A stretch of DNA of 64,000 nucleotides from positions 990,231-1,054,230 of the forward strand of contig JAJZUP010000001.1 of the NCBI GenBank assembly GCA_021848465.1, given 5' to 3'. Position 1 is the stretch's first letter, and the number at the start of each line of letters is the position of its first letter. The notes under the pieces were generated by a model that made no database searches, was not told where the DNA came from, and saw only the letters and a list, made by a program, of their open reading frames with translations. Source of the DNA: Pseudomonadota bacterium. GTDB lineage: Bacteria; Pseudomonadota; Gammaproteobacteria; Burkholderiales; Gallionellaceae. Shown piece by piece: positions 53,232 through 62,744 of this stretch. Both the position numbers and the translations under genes were made by a program.

Positions 53232-54008
53232 ATGAGATTTGATGTAATCACACTGTTTCCCGAAATGTTCGGCGCGCTCACCCAATACGGGGTGACGCGA
53301 CGCGCGGCGGAGCAGGGCAAGTTTCAGTTGCAGACGTGGAATCCGCGTGAGTTTACGTCTGACAATCACCGCACGGTGGATGACCGGCCTTTCGGCGGCG
53401 GCCCCGGCATGGTGATGCTGGTTGAGCCGCTGGCGCGCGCGATCAGTGCAGCGAAAGCAGCACAGGCAGCAGCAGGTGTTGGCCCGAGTCGGGTGATACA
53501 CCTTTCGCCGCAAGGTCGGCCGCTCACCGACGCGGTGGTGAAGGAGTTGCTGGCGCGCGAAGGCGGGTTGATCCTGCTGGCGAGCCGCTACGAGGGCGTC
53601 GATGAACGCCTGATCCGGCGGCATGTGGATGAAGAGATTTCCATCGGCGACTATGTGTTGTCCGGTGGCGAACTGGCAGCAATGGTGCTGATGGACAGCA
53701 TGGTGCGGCAGTTGCCCGGTGTGTTGGGCGATGCCGATTCCGCAGAACAGGATTCGTTCGTGGATGGCCTGCTGGATTGTCCGCACTACACGCGCCCGGA
53801 AATATATGACGGCGAGGGCGTCCCGGCGGTATTGATGTCGGGGCATCACGCCGAAATAGAGAAGTGGCGATTGAAGCAGTCGTTAGGTCGTACTGCGGAA
53901 CGTCGCCCGGATTTGCTGGCCCAGCGCCAGTTGACTAAACAGGAAGCTCGGCTACTGGCAGAGTACCAGCAGGAACAGGCTTCCGTACAACAAGAGGAAA
54001 CGAAATGA
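53232..54008 (+). CDS. trmD: tRNA (guanine-37-N1)-methyltransferase
   Basis: 258 residues from ATG 53232 ([13 protein letters not shown]). SPOUT fold with a trefoil knot: [12 protein letters not shown] and [11 protein letters not shown]. It methylates G37 of tRNAs reading CNN/CGG-type codons and prevents +1 frameshifting. The stop overlaps the rplS start (ATGA). Confidence 0.97.
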   Translation: MRFDVITLFPEMFGALTQYGVTRRAAEQGKFQLQTWNPREFTSDNHRTVDDRPFGGGPGMVMLVEPLARAISAAKAAQAAAGVGPSRVIHLSPQGRPLTDAVVKELLAREGGLILLASRYEGVDERLIRRHVDEEISIGDYVLSGGELAAMVLMDSMVRQLPGVLGDADSAEQDSFVDGLLDCPHYTRPEIYDGEGVPAVLMSGHHAEIEKWRLKQSLGRTAERRPDLLAQRQLTKQEARLLAEYQQEQASVQQEETK

Positions 54009-54373
54009 ACCTGATTGCACAACTGGAAAAAGAAGAAATCGCCCGCTTGGGCAAGACCGTCCCCAACTTCGCACCCGGCGACACTGTGCTGGTGAGCGTG
54101 AACGTGGTGGAAGGCGACAAGAAGCGCGTGCAGGCTTATGAAGGCGTGGTGATTGCCAAGCGCAACCGTGGTCTGAACTCATCCTTCATCGTGCGTAAGG
54201 TTTCTTCCGGCGAAGGCGTGGAACGTACCTTCCAGACCTACTCCCCATCTATCGCCAACATCGAAGTGAAGCGCAGGGGTGATGTGCGTCGCGCCAAGCT
54301 GTACTACCTGCGCGAGCGTTCCGGCAAATCCGCCCGTATCAAGGAAAAACTCACAGCCAAAGCGGCTAGCTGA
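54005..54373 (+). CDS. rplS: 50S ribosomal protein bL19
   Basis: 122 residues of bL19 ([30 protein letters not shown]). Located at the 30S-50S interface. Its last nine codons and stop lie in the first unit of a 78-bp tandem duplication, so the end of the gene is copied once more downstream. Confidence 0.97.
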   Translation: MNLIAQLEKEEIARLGKTVPNFAPGDTVLVSVNVVEGDKKRVQAYEGVVIAKRNRGLNSSFIVRKVSSGEGVERTFQTYSPSIANIEVKRRGDVRRAKLYYLRERSGKSARIKEKLTAKAAS

Positions 54374-54500
54374 GTTTTCAGAGAAGACTCATGCCCGCAT
54401 CAGCGGGTGTGATGTCGGAACTAAAAACTCACAGCCAAAGCGGCTAGCTGAGTTTTCAGAGAAGACTCATGCCCGCGTTAGCGGGCGTGATGTCGGAACA
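54345..54500. repeat. 78-bp tandem duplication of the rplS 3' end
   Basis: Two units, 54345-54422 and 54423-54500. Each contains a hairpin AAAACTCA...TGAGTTTT spanning the stop codon region and a second hairpin CCCGC-N4-GCGGG. Apart from the last bases, units differ only in the second hairpin loop (ATCA vs GTTA) and the base after its stem (T vs C); both stems are kept intact. No T-tract follows either unit. Confidence 0.93.
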
Positions 54501-54552
54501 AAAAAACATTGCCTGCCAGTATGCCGGATTGGCATGTTGCGGGCGGTGGCAG

Positions 54553-54582
54553 AAACCGGGGGCTTCGGCCCCCGGTTTTTTT
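54553..54582 (+). terminator. rho-independent terminator of the rpsP-rplS operon
   Basis: 11-bp stem AAACCGGGGGC / GCCCCCGGTTT with a stable TTCG loop, followed by T residues to 54582. Confidence 0.95.
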
Positions 54583-54639
54583 ATGGGATTTATCCCTGTC
54601 GCCCTCGTGGTATGAGGCCGCCTGGGTTATCATGCGCGG

Positions 54640-55101
54640 ATGGAATATCAGGCCATTTACTCAGCTCCGTTTGGAAAGCTCGGCATCCGTTGTTCGGATG
54701 ACGCCGTGCATGGCATTGACTTCCTTGCCTCCAGCGTGCGCAAGCATGGTGCGCGCAATGCCTTGGCGAAACAGGCCTGCGCACAACTGGATGCCTACCT
54801 CGCCAACCCGGATTTCCGGTTCGATCTGCCGCTGCAGCTGGACGGCACGGAACACCAGCTTCGGGTCTGGCACATGATGCGAGTGATCCCGCGCGGGCAA
54901 ACCCTCAGCTATGGCGACCTGGCAACCGAGATCGGTTCCAGTGCGCGCGCCGTGGGGCAGGCCTGTGGCAGCAATCCGGTGCCGCTTGTGATTCCTTGTC
55001 ACCGCGTGGTGGGCAAGGCCGGGCTGGGCGGTTTCATGCATCGCGCCGATCACGGTGCGGTCGATATCAAACGCTGGCTGCTGGCGCATGAACAACGCTG
55101 A
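54640..55101 (+). CDS. ogt: methylated-DNA-[protein]-cysteine S-methyltransferase
   Basis: 153 residues. The C-terminal domain carries I-P-C-H-R-V-V with the acceptor Cys, and R-A-V-G-Q-A-C-G-S-N-P as recognition helix/Asn hinge. The short N-terminal domain is of Ogt type. It repairs O6-methylguanine in one suicidal step. xerD overlaps its end by 14 bp. Confidence 0.94.
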   Translation: MEYQAIYSAPFGKLGIRCSDDAVHGIDFLASSVRKHGARNALAKQACAQLDAYLANPDFRFDLPLQLDGTEHQLRVWHMMRVIPRGQTLSYGDLATEIGSSARAVGQACGSNPVPLVIPCHRVVGKAGLGGFMHRADHGAVDIKRWLLAHEQR

Positions 55102-55987
55102 ACTGCTGGATGAGTTCTGTGATGCACTGTGGCTGGAGGATGGACTTTCGCGCAATACGCTGGACAGCTACCGCCGCGACCTGAACAAATTTTCCGCATG
55201 GTTGTCCGCGCAGCGCGGCGTGGCATCCATCCTGCAGGCAACCCAGGCCGATATGCAAGGCTTCCTCGCTTACCTGATGAGTGAGCAAAAGGCCAAGGCC
55301 ACCTCGACCTCCCGCGCCATTTCCAGTCTCAAACGCCTGTACCGCTACCTGTTGCGGCAGAACCGCGTCAGCGCGGACCCCACCTTGCAGATCGATACTC
55401 CGAAGCTGCCGCGCTCGCTGCCCAAGAGCCTGACCGAGGAAGATGTCGAACAGTTGCTGGGCGCGCCGGATGTGCAGGCCCCGCTCGGGCTGCGCGACCG
55501 CACCATGCTGGAGGTGTTGTATGCCAGCGGTTTGCGCGTGTCCGAACTGGTCGGCCTGAAGATTGCCCAGGTCAGCCTGGACATGGGAGTGGTGCGCGTG
55601 ATGGGCAAGGGCAGCAAGGAGCGGCTGGTGCCGCTGGGCGAGGAGGCGCTGGACTGGCTCAAGCGTTATCTCGCCGAGGCGCGCCCGTTGTTGCTGGGCG
55701 GACAGATCAGCGATGCCCTGTTCGTGACGCAGCGCGGCGAGGGCATGACGCGCCAGATGTTCTGGTACCTGATCAAGAAGCATGCGAAGCTGGGCGGGGT
55801 GCACAAACCGTTGTCACCACATACCTTGCGCCATGCCTTCGCTACGCACCTGCTGAATCACGGCGCGGACTTGCGCGTGGTGCAGATGCTGCTCGGTCAT
55901 GCCGATATTTCGACGACGCAAATCTATACCCATGTCGCGCGCGAACGCCTGAAAGCGCTGCATGCGAAACATCATCCCAGAGGGTGA
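55088..55987 (+). CDS. xerD: site-specific tyrosine recombinase XerD
   Basis: 299 residues from ATG 55088. An N-terminal SAM-like core-binding domain is followed by the catalytic domain with the Arg of S-G-L-R-V-S-E-L, Lys in G-K-G-S-K-E-R, H-x-L-R-H of SPHTLRHAFATHLL, the His of LLGHADISTTQ and nucleophile Tyr in I-Y-T-H-V. It resolves chromosome dimers at dif with XerC. Length and sequence are those of XerD, without the extra segment of integron integrases. Confidence 0.95.
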   Translation: MNNAELLDEFCDALWLEDGLSRNTLDSYRRDLNKFSAWLSAQRGVASILQATQADMQGFLAYLMSEQKAKATSTSRAISSLKRLYRYLLRQNRVSADPTLQIDTPKLPRSLPKSLTEEDVEQLLGAPDVQAPLGLRDRTMLEVLYASGLRVSELVGLKIAQVSLDMGVVRVMGKGSKERLVPLGEEALDWLKRYLAEARPLLLGGQISDALFVTQRGEGMTRQMFWYLIKKHAKLGGVHKPLSPHTLRHAFATHLLNHGADLRVVQMLLGHADISTTQIYTHVARERLKALHAKHHPRG

Positions 55988-56020
55988 GCGGCGCGCCGGT
56001 GACGGTGGGGATGGAATGCT

Positions 56021-56082
56021 TTCGCGGCTGAAGCCGCTCCCACGAAATGCGCCGCTCCTGTGGGAGCGGCTTCAGCCGCGAA
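56021..56082. repeat. REP-type palindromic element pair
   Basis: TTCGCGGCTGAAGCCGCTCC and GGAGCGGCTTCAGCCGCGAA face each other 40 bp after the xerD stop, the same arrangement as at 35263-35325. The remaining ~190 bp to the next gene show no other feature. Confidence 0.9.
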
Positions 56083-56274
56083 TCGGGTGTGACCGCATGC
56101 ACGCACGCCAGCATCTTCGGGTGCCGCGGATGTTAATAATTGTGAAGCGTGCCGCGCAGCGCCGTACTTGTTGAATCGGGCGCTTTAACCGATAATGCCG
56201 GCCGCCGCAGGGCCTTGTTTTATCGCCTTGGGTGAGGGTTTCGGCCCGCTTCTTAAAGTGATTGGACGTTTCAT

Positions 56275-57495
56275 TTGAATATCAATTTTCAACGGGCGGT
56301 TGACCGTATAGCGGGTGTACCGATCTGCAAGCTGCTTTCCTGGTTTGAGCGCTTGCGCGGCGGGCTGTTCGGCAGCCGCAGGCTGGACGGTCCTCCCAAG
56401 CGCATCCTGATCATCCTGCTGTCCGAGATGGGTAGCCTGGTACTGGCGGAGCCCATGTTCGCCAGGCTGCGCGCCCAATACCCTGGCGCTACGCTGCATA
56501 TCCTGATGTTCAAGAAAAACCGCGAAGTGCTCGACCTGCTCAATGTGATGCCGCGCGACCACGTGATCACCCTGAACGACAAATCGCTCGGCGAATTTGT
56601 TTCGGATATCCTGCATGCCCTGCGCACGATGCGCGGCCTCAAGTTCGACGTGGTAATCGACTGCGAGTTGTTTTCGCGCGTCAGCAGTATTTTCTCCTAC
56701 CTGTCCGGCGCGCCGTTGCGTGTGGGCTTTCATCCGCATACCCAGGAGGGTTTGTATCGGGGCGATTTCATCACCCACCCGGTGATGTATAACCCGTACC
56801 GCCATTTGTCCCAGCAATTCCTGACCATGGTGGCGGCGATCGAGTCGAGCGGTACGCCGATTGCGAAAGGCGTGGCGGCCGAATTGTCCGCGCCGCCGCT
56901 GTTGCAATTCGAGCCGGGCGAGTTGGCGCAGGTAAAGGAAAAGCTGCATGCCGATTTCCCGATGCTGGTCGGCAAGAAGCTGGTGCTGGTGTATCCGGAC
57001 GGTGGCATTCTGCCGATCCGCGCCTGGCCGCCGGAATACTACAAACAGTTGTGCGCTGACCTGCTGCGCGACGGTTGCGCCGTGGCGCTGATCGGCCTGC
57101 CGGAAGCGAAGCCGCTGGCGCAGCAGATCGTGGCGCACTGCGCACACACCGATTGCATCGACCTCACCGGCTACACCAAATCGGTGCGCCACTTGCTGGC
57201 AATTTTCAATCACGCCGACCTGCTGGTGACCAACGACGGCGGCCCGGGGCAGTTTTCCGCGCTGACGCGTTTGCCGACGCTGGTGTTTTTCGGGCCGGAA
57301 ACCCCGGCGCTGTATAGCCCGCTGGCGCCGAACATCCATTGCCTGTACACGGCGTTGTCCTGTTCTCCCTGCCTGACCGCCTACAACCATCGCAACTCGG
57401 CATGCGACGGCAACAACCAGTGCCTCAAGTTGATTACACCGCAACAGGTGCTGGCGCGCGCGCGCGAATTGCTGGCGGCAGGGCCGGCCGCATGA
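56275..57495 (+). CDS. glycosyltransferase family 9 (heptosyltransferase-like)
   Basis: 406 residues starting at TTG 56275 (no upstream ATG in frame). Two Rossmann-type halves: RILIILLSEMGSLVLAEPMF at the start of the first, and the nucleotide-sugar site with TNDGGPGQFSALTRLPTLVFFG in the second. GT9 enzymes add heptose or related sugars to lipid A-core. The C-terminus has several Cys (SCSPC..ACDGNNQC). First gene of a five-gene envelope/glycan operon. Confidence 0.88.
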   Translation: MNINFQRAVDRIAGVPICKLLSWFERLRGGLFGSRRLDGPPKRILIILLSEMGSLVLAEPMFARLRAQYPGATLHILMFKKNREVLDLLNVMPRDHVITLNDKSLGEFVSDILHALRTMRGLKFDVVIDCELFSRVSSIFSYLSGAPLRVGFHPHTQEGLYRGDFITHPVMYNPYRHLSQQFLTMVAAIESSGTPIAKGVAAELSAPPLLQFEPGELAQVKEKLHADFPMLVGKKLVLVYPDGGILPIRAWPPEYYKQLCADLLRDGCAVALIGLPEAKPLAQQIVAHCAHTDCIDLTGYTKSVRHLLAIFNHADLLVTNDGGPGQFSALTRLPTLVFFGPETPALYSPLAPNIHCLYTALSCSPCLTAYNHRNSACDGNNQCLKLITPQQVLARARELLAAGPAA

Positions 57496-58001
57496 GGTCG
57501 GGCCTCAACCTGCGCATGCACACCGCTTCGCTGTTGCGACGCGTGTTTTCGAGACGCTTCCTGAAGTTCGGCACCGTCGGGGTCTCCGGCATTGTGGTCA
57601 ACCAGGGCGTGTTGTATGTGGCGCAGGAATATGTTTTCCATGTGTCGCATGTGCCCGGCGAGGTCAATTGGCTGGGGCTCAACCTGTCGCTCGGAATGGC
57701 GATATTCTTTGCCACGCTGAACAATTTTTTCTGGAACCGGTTGTGGACCTGGGCCGACCGCAAGCAGCACTATGACCGTCCGTGGCTGGTGCAGTTCGGC
57801 CAGTACACCCTGTCCTGCGGGCTCAGCATCGCGCTGCAAATCATCTTCACCAACCTGCTGGCGCCGCATATCTACTACATGATTGCCAACTTCATCGCGA
57901 TCGTGTTCACCAGTGTGCTCAATTTCCTGCTGAACGACATCTGGACCTTCGGCCGTGTGAAGATGACGCACCATGCCGAAGCGCACCGGGACAGGGAGTA
58001 G
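57492..58001 (+). CDS. GtrA-family membrane protein
   Basis: 169 residues from ATG 57492, overlapping the upstream stop (ATGA). Four membrane helices with F-L-K-F-G-T-V-G-V-S-G-I-V-V-N and N-F-F-W-N-R-L-W-T-W, the GtrA/DPMS signature. GtrA proteins flip or assist transfer of undecaprenyl-phosphate sugars used in glycan decoration. Confidence 0.9.
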   Translation: MRSGLNLRMHTASLLRRVFSRRFLKFGTVGVSGIVVNQGVLYVAQEYVFHVSHVPGEVNWLGLNLSLGMAIFFATLNNFFWNRLWTWADRKQHYDRPWLVQFGQYTLSCGLSIALQIIFTNLLAPHIYYMIANFIAIVFTSVLNFLLNDIWTFGRVKMTHHAEAHRDRE

Positions 58002-58008
58002 CCGGCCA

Positions 58009-59724
58009 ATGAATCCGCTACGCCTGACCGGATATGTGCTGGCTGTGCTGTTGGCGGTATTCACCTATTTCTATGGGCTGGACAGTCCGCATATACCGAA
58101 GAACGGCGATGAGTTTCCCTATGCGCACATCACGCGCCTGACCGCCGCGAGCGGCCACTGGCTGCCGTTGCAGTCCGAGCTGCACGAGATGCGCAACACC
58201 AAGCCGCCGCTGCTGTTCTGGCAGGGGATTGTTGCGACGGACTGGGGCAAGCACTGGACCTGGTGGAACCTGCGCTACCCGAGCGTGATCTACACACTGC
58301 TGACAGCGCTGCTGGTGTTTCTGCTGGCGGCGCGCGTGGTCCGCAACCAGGGTGGTGCGCCATATGAAGCACAGGAGACCGGCTTCATCGCGGCGCTGAC
58401 CTTCCTCGCTTTTTTCAGCACCTACCGGTTCGGGCGGCCGTTCCTGGTCAACCCGGCCGAGGTGTTCTGGTTCTTCCTGCCGTTTTTCACGCTGCTTTAC
58501 TGGCGCTCCAGCGCATTCGACTCGCGTCTGAACATTCCGCTGCTGCTGGGCGTGGAGGTGGGCATCGGCCTGCTGTACAAATCGTTTGCGCTGGTGGCGC
58601 CGGTGGCGTTTGCGCTGTCCTGGTGGTATCTGCACCAGCGCAACTACCGCTTCAAGGCCTTCCTGCAACGCGACTCGTGGAAAGTGGCTCTTACGGTTGT
58701 GGTGGCGCTGGGCATTTTCAGTCTGTGGTTCGTGTTCGACCCCGATCCGCAAGCGGTGTGGCGCGAATTCGTGATCGGCGAGAATGCCGGCAAATTCGAC
58801 CCCGGACACACCAGCTACCTGGCTACCCTGTTGTGGGGCGGCAGCAGTGTCTGGGCGCTGCTGGTGGGCTACCCGATGAATGCCGGCTTGCTGGCCTTTC
58901 CGGTGATCGCGCTGTTCTGGAATGCGTACCGCCGCCGCAACCTGCTCGGCGATGCAGAAAAAATGCTGTGGATCTGGATGGTGGTGCTGTTCATCGTGTT
59001 CAGCCTGCCGAGCCAGCGCACGGCGCGTTACCTGCTGGAGGCGATGCCGGGGCTGGCGGTGCTGTGCGCACTGAACTGGCAGCGCATCAACCGCATGGCG
59101 TTTGTCGGCACCTTGCTGTTTGCCGCCTTCATGCTCGGGCTGATCGGCTTCCTGTCCTGGCGCTTGCATCACGAGTTTCCGGGCGAGGCGCTGTATGCCG
59201 TGTGGTACTGGCTGTTGCTGGTTGTCGCAGGCGTGCTGACGCTTGTGGGAATTTTCTGGGCTCGCTACACGCGTGGGCTGGTGAACGTGGTGGCGTTGCT
59301 GGTGCTGCTGGTGCTGGCCGCATTCCTGCGACCGTTTGATGGCGCGCCCGGCAACTTCAGTGCGGAAGCGCAACGCTACGCACAAGGCAAGGATGTGTGG
59401 ACGCCGTGCAATTTCCGCGCGGTGGATGAGGGCTACCGCTTCCTGTTGCCGGGCGCGCATGTGCATGGCTATTTCTCGTTGCCGCCGCAAGGCGTGGCGG
59501 AGTTGTCCGGCAAATACAAGTTGTTTGCAGTGCAATTGCCGCTGCATGAGCAGTGCAGCGGCTGCAAGGTGATCGGCGAGCGTCTGGAAATCCGCAGCCG
59601 CCACACGCCGGAAGAAATCCGCCGCATTCTCGCGGGCGAAGTATTCCAGCAATTGTTTGCGCGCGAGTGGCTGGTGGAATCGCCGCAGACCGGTTTTGCC
59701 CCGCAGCAGGAAGGGTGTCGCTGA
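58009..59724 (+). CDS. ArnT/GT39-like membrane glycosyltransferase
   Basis: 571 residues from ATG 58009 with GGGAG upstream. Ten or more membrane helices; the first periplasmic loop holds N-G-D-E-F-P-Y with the acidic pair expected of GT-C enzymes, and K-P-P-L-L-F-W-Q and R-Y-P-S follow as in ArnT/PMT_2 proteins. The C-terminal soluble part (~430-571) is likely periplasmic. It should move a sugar from a polyprenyl-phosphate donor to a lipid or protein. Confidence 0.88.
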   Translation: MNPLRLTGYVLAVLLAVFTYFYGLDSPHIPKNGDEFPYAHITRLTAASGHWLPLQSELHEMRNTKPPLLFWQGIVATDWGKHWTWWNLRYPSVIYTLLTALLVFLLAARVVRNQGGAPYEAQETGFIAALTFLAFFSTYRFGRPFLVNPAEVFWFFLPFFTLLYWRSSAFDSRLNIPLLLGVEVGIGLLYKSFALVAPVAFALSWWYLHQRNYRFKAFLQRDSWKVALTVVVALGIFSLWFVFDPDPQAVWREFVIGENAGKFDPGHTSYLATLLWGGSSVWALLVGYPMNAGLLAFPVIALFWNAYRRRNLLGDAEKMLWIWMVVLFIVFSLPSQRTARYLLEAMPGLAVLCALNWQRINRMAFVGTLLFAAFMLGLIGFLSWRLHHEFPGEALYAVWYWLLLVVAGVLTLVGIFWARYTRGLVNVVALLVLLVLAAFLRPFDGAPGNFSAEAQRYAQGKDVWTPCNFRAVDEGYRFLLPGAHVHGYFSLPPQGVAELSGKYKLFAVQLPLHEQCSGCKVIGERLEIRSRHTPEEIRRILAGEVFQQLFAREWLVESPQTGFAPQQEGCR

Positions 59725-61025
59725 TGCGCCGCGCGGGCTGGTTCCTGCCTGGCTTGATTGCGGTCGCGTTCGCCGGTGCATTCATCAAGCAGGAGCTGCG
59801 TCCCGGTACGCCGAATTTCCAGGCGCCAGCCCCGTTTGCAATCGCTCCCGACGCACCGCTTTTCGAAACGCATTTCGCTTCGTCGCAGCAAGGCGTGCAG
59901 GTGCATGCGGCTTCTGCGGTCGAGCTCAAGGACGGTCGCATCCGTGCCTTCTGGTTTTCCGGCAGCCACGAGGGCGCTGCGGACGTGAGCATCCACAGCG
60001 CGGTGTTTGACCCGGCAAGCAGATTGTGGGGCGGCGAGACGGTGGCGATGACGCGCGCGCGCACCCAGCAGGCGCTGCATCGTTTTATCGCCAAGCTGGG
60101 TAATCCGGTGGTGGTGCGTGTCGCCGACGGCAGCCTGCGCATGATCTATGTCACCGTGTCGGTGGGCGGCTGGGCGGGCAGCGCGCTGGCGACCGCGGTT
60201 TCACATGACGAGGGCGCAAGCTGGAGTGCGCCGCGCCGGTTGGTCACTTCGCCGTTCCTGAATATCAGCACCCTGGTGAAAGGCACGCCGTTCCTGTACG
60301 GTGACGGTACGCTGGGGGTGCCGGTGTACCACGAATTCATCAGCAAGTTCGGCGAGATCCTGCGTCTGGATGCAACCGGCAGGGTGCTCGACAAGCAGCG
60401 CCTGGCTGCGGGCGGGCAGGGCACTTTGCAGCCGGTGGTGCTGGTGCAGGGCGAGCAGGTGGCGCGCGTGTTGATGCGTTATGCGGGCAGCGCCGCATCG
60501 TTCAACGTAGTGGGCGTGACCACGCAGGATGCCGGGCGGCACTGGAGCGCGCCGCAGAAGCTGACCATGCATAACCCGGATGCGGCAGTAACCGGAGTGG
60601 CCGTGCCGGGCGGCAACTTGCTGGCCGTGCTGAATAACCAGGAACATGGCCGCGACACCTTGTCGCTGATGGTGTCTGCGGATGGCGGCGCAAATTGGCG
60701 CGAATTGCAGCGCCTCGAAGACCAGCAGGCGGCAACTGCGCAGCCACAAGAGGCCGCCTACGTCGCGAATGTGCGAACGCTGGCGGCGCAGAGCGATGCG
60801 AGTGCAGTCGCACAGCCGGCGGCGTATGTCGACTCGGCGCGTCGCGCGGCCTGCAAGGAGGGGCGCTGCCGCTATGAGTTTTCCTATCCTTACCTGATTC
60901 GTACACGCAACGGCGAATTCGATCTGCTCTACACCTGGAATCGCGCGTTCATCAAACACGTGCGTTTCAACCAGGCCTGGCTCGATGAACGCATGAAGGA
61001 CTTACCCCATGCCGAACTTCACTGA
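59724..61025 (+). CDS. sialidase-like (BNR-repeat) exported protein
   Basis: 433 residues. An N-terminal membrane anchor or leader (AGWFLPGLIAVAFAGAFI) leads to a six-bladed propeller of sialidase type with Asp-box-like repeats (S-H-D-E-G-A-S-W-S; T-Q-D-A-G-R-H-W-S; S-A-D-G-G-A-N-W). The catalytic Arg triad and Tyr/Glu could not be confirmed by eye. It starts on the last base of the glycosyltransferase stop. It may trim or bind the glycan built by the operon. Confidence 0.8.
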   Translation: MRRAGWFLPGLIAVAFAGAFIKQELRPGTPNFQAPAPFAIAPDAPLFETHFASSQQGVQVHAASAVELKDGRIRAFWFSGSHEGAADVSIHSAVFDPASRLWGGETVAMTRARTQQALHRFIAKLGNPVVVRVADGSLRMIYVTVSVGGWAGSALATAVSHDEGASWSAPRRLVTSPFLNISTLVKGTPFLYGDGTLGVPVYHEFISKFGEILRLDATGRVLDKQRLAAGGQGTLQPVVLVQGEQVARVLMRYAGSAASFNVVGVTTQDAGRHWSAPQKLTMHNPDAAVTGVAVPGGNLLAVLNNQEHGRDTLSLMVSADGGANWRELQRLEDQQAATAQPQEAAYVANVRTLAAQSDASAVAQPAAYVDSARRAACKEGRCRYEFSYPYLIRTRNGEFDLLYTWNRAFIKHVRFNQAWLDERMKDLPHAELH

Positions 61026-61620
61026 CCTCACCGGATTGGCAGGCATTGCACTCGCGCTGCTGGCTGCGGCAGTGCGCCTGCCCGGCGTCGCGCGGTTGCA
61101 GGCGCGGTTCAAGCTGGTGTTTGCACTGGCCGTGCTGGGCGTATTGGCGACGCCGTTCGGTGCGCTGTCCGCACTCGAATATGTGCGCGGGCTGAGCGGC
61201 GACTTGAGCTTTGTCTCGCTGGTGCTGCTGGGCTGCGGCATGTGCCGCGCTTTTGAAGTGCTGCCCCCGGTGCGGGCGACTTGCGCGCAAAGTGCCGTGT
61301 TGCGTAGCTTTGCCGCACTGGCGGCCGTGCTGCTGTACCCGTTCGCATTGGGCCTCGGCATGTTTGATCCATACCGTCTCGGCTTCGGCAACGTCTGGCT
61401 CATCGCCGCCTTGCTGGCGCTCGCCTTATTGGCCTGGCGCAAGAAACAGACATTGCTGGTGCTGGCGCTCGCCTTGGCTACGCTGGCCTGGAGCGTGGGC
61501 TGGTATGAATCCAATAACCTGTGGGATTACCTGATCGATCCGTGGGTGGCGATTTATGCGCTGAGTGGATTAGTCATCCCGCTTGTTATGAGTGTGTTGC
61601 GCAAGGTAACGCGCCGATAG
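61009..61620 (+). CDS. membrane protein of unknown function, end of glycan operon
   Basis: 203 residues with about six hydrophobic helices and few charged loops. No motif recognised. It overlaps the sialidase-like gene by 17 bp, so it belongs to the same operon. A role in glycan transport or anchoring is only inferred. Confidence 0.7.
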   Translation: MPNFTDLTGLAGIALALLAAAVRLPGVARLQARFKLVFALAVLGVLATPFGALSALEYVRGLSGDLSFVSLVLLGCGMCRAFEVLPPVRATCAQSAVLRSFAALAAVLLYPFALGLGMFDPYRLGFGNVWLIAALLALALLAWRKKQTLLVLALALATLAWSVGWYESNNLWDYLIDPWVAIYALSGLVIPLVMSVLRKVTRR

Positions 61621-61648
61621 CTGCTGTCTGACACCCCTCGGGGGCCGG

Positions 61649-62005
61649 TTATTTCACCTGCCCGCGTTCAATGCTGATCCCTACCATCTTGCTGCCCCGG
61701 ATGGCTTGCAGTTTTGCCACGCTGACTTTTGCCCACGGCGCTTTAAAGTCGTTCAATAGAATCTGTGCGATGTGTTCGGCCAGCGCTTCTAGCAGGTTGA
61801 AGTGGCGGTTGGCGAGTTCGTCCTGGATGCGGCGCACGATGTCGGCGTAGTTCAATGCGTCGTCGATGTTGTCGGTTGCGCAGGCGCGGCTGCTGGGCAG
61901 GGCGATGTCGAGGTCGATCTGCAGGGTTTGCGGTACGCGCTTTTCCCATTCGTATACGCCGATGAGGGTGTCGATCTTGAGTTCGCGCAGGAAGATGATG
62001 TCCAT
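61649..62005 (-). CDS. folB: dihydroneopterin aldolase
   Basis: 118 residues: I-G-V-Y-E-W-E-K near the N-terminus, N-Y-A-D-I-V, N-L-L-E-A-L-A-E-H-I and the catalytic Lys in V-A-K-L-Q-A-I. It converts dihydroneopterin to 6-hydroxymethyldihydropterin in folate synthesis. Divergent from plsY, an arrangement often kept in proteobacteria. Confidence 0.94.
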   Translation of the reverse strand: MDIIFLRELKIDTLIGVYEWEKRVPQTLQIDLDIALPSSRACATDNIDDALNYADIVRRIQDELANRHFNLLEALAEHIAQILLNDFKAPWAKVSVAKLQAIRGSKMVGISIERGQVK

Positions 62006-62043
62006 GTTTGGTGAGTTATGCTGTTGAATTGCCGGTCGCTATT

Positions 62044-62071
62044 TTGTCGCTTTGGGGGTTTCAAGTAGAAT
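62044..62071 (+). promoter_or_regulatory. likely plsY promoter
   Basis: TTGTCG (62044-62049), 16 bp, TAGAAT (62066-62071), leaving a leader of about 20 nt before ATG 62100. Confidence 0.5.
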
Positions 62072-62099
62072 CCGCGGCTCGCATTTTAAGGTATTCCAG

Positions 62100-62708
62100 A
62101 TGATGACCCTAGTTTTTGTGATTTGTGCGTATTTGTTGGGCTCGGTTTCTTTTGCGGTTTTGATGAGCAAGGCGTTTGGTCTGGCCGATCCGCGCACTTA
62201 TGGTTCCGGCAATCCGGGGGCGACGAATGTGTTGCGCAGCGGCAAGAAGCTGGCTGCCGCGCTGACTTTGCTGGGCGATGCGGCCAAGGGGACGGTGGCG
62301 GTGTTGTTGGCGCAGCATTTTGCGCCGCAGGATGGTCATGCGACTGTGCTGGTGGCGGATGTGGCGATGGCGGTGTTCTTCGGACATCTGTTCCCGGTGT
62401 TCCTGAAGTTCAAGGGCGGTAAGGGGGTGGCAACCGCGCTCGGGGTGCTGCTGGCATTGAGTGTGTGGCTGGGGCTGGCGGTACTGGGGGTCTGGGTGCT
62501 GATGGCTGCGGTGTTTCGCTACTCGTCACTTTCCGCGCTGGTGGCGGCTTTCGTTGCGCCGGTGATCGCGTGGTTGCTGAGTCTGCCGACGAGCTGGACT
62601 TTGGCGGTGCTGGTGATGTCGCTGATGCTGATCTGGCGTCATAAGAGCAATATCCGCAATTTGCTGATCGGGCAGGAGTCGAAGATCGGCAGCAAGAAGA
62701 AGGCGTGA
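62100..62708 (+). CDS. plsY: glycerol-3-phosphate acyltransferase PlsY
   Basis: 202 residues from ATG 62100. Membrane protein with the PlsY motifs [12 protein letters not shown] and [18 protein letters not shown]. It acylates glycerol-3-phosphate with acyl-phosphate, the first step of phospholipid synthesis. The C-terminus is Lys-rich. Confidence 0.95.
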   Translation: MMTLVFVICAYLLGSVSFAVLMSKAFGLADPRTYGSGNPGATNVLRSGKKLAAALTLLGDAAKGTVAVLLAQHFAPQDGHATVLVADVAMAVFFGHLFPVFLKFKGGKGVATALGVLLALSVWLGLAVLGVWVLMAAVFRYSSLSALVAAFVAPVIAWLLSLPTSWTLAVLVMSLMLIWRHKSNIRNLLIGQESKIGSKKKA

Positions 62709-62744
62709 GCGGAATGGCGGGGGGGCTGCGCTATGCCGCCGTCC

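Noticed and set aside
55088..55987. Integron integrase for the cassette arrays
   Set aside because: Sequence, length and the ogt neighbour are those of XerD; the integrase-specific insertion is not seen.
58018..59781. A 587-residue minus-strand frame opposite the ArnT-like gene
   Set aside because: Gln/Arg/His-rich shadow without a ribosome binding site; the plus strand encodes a recognisable membrane enzyme.
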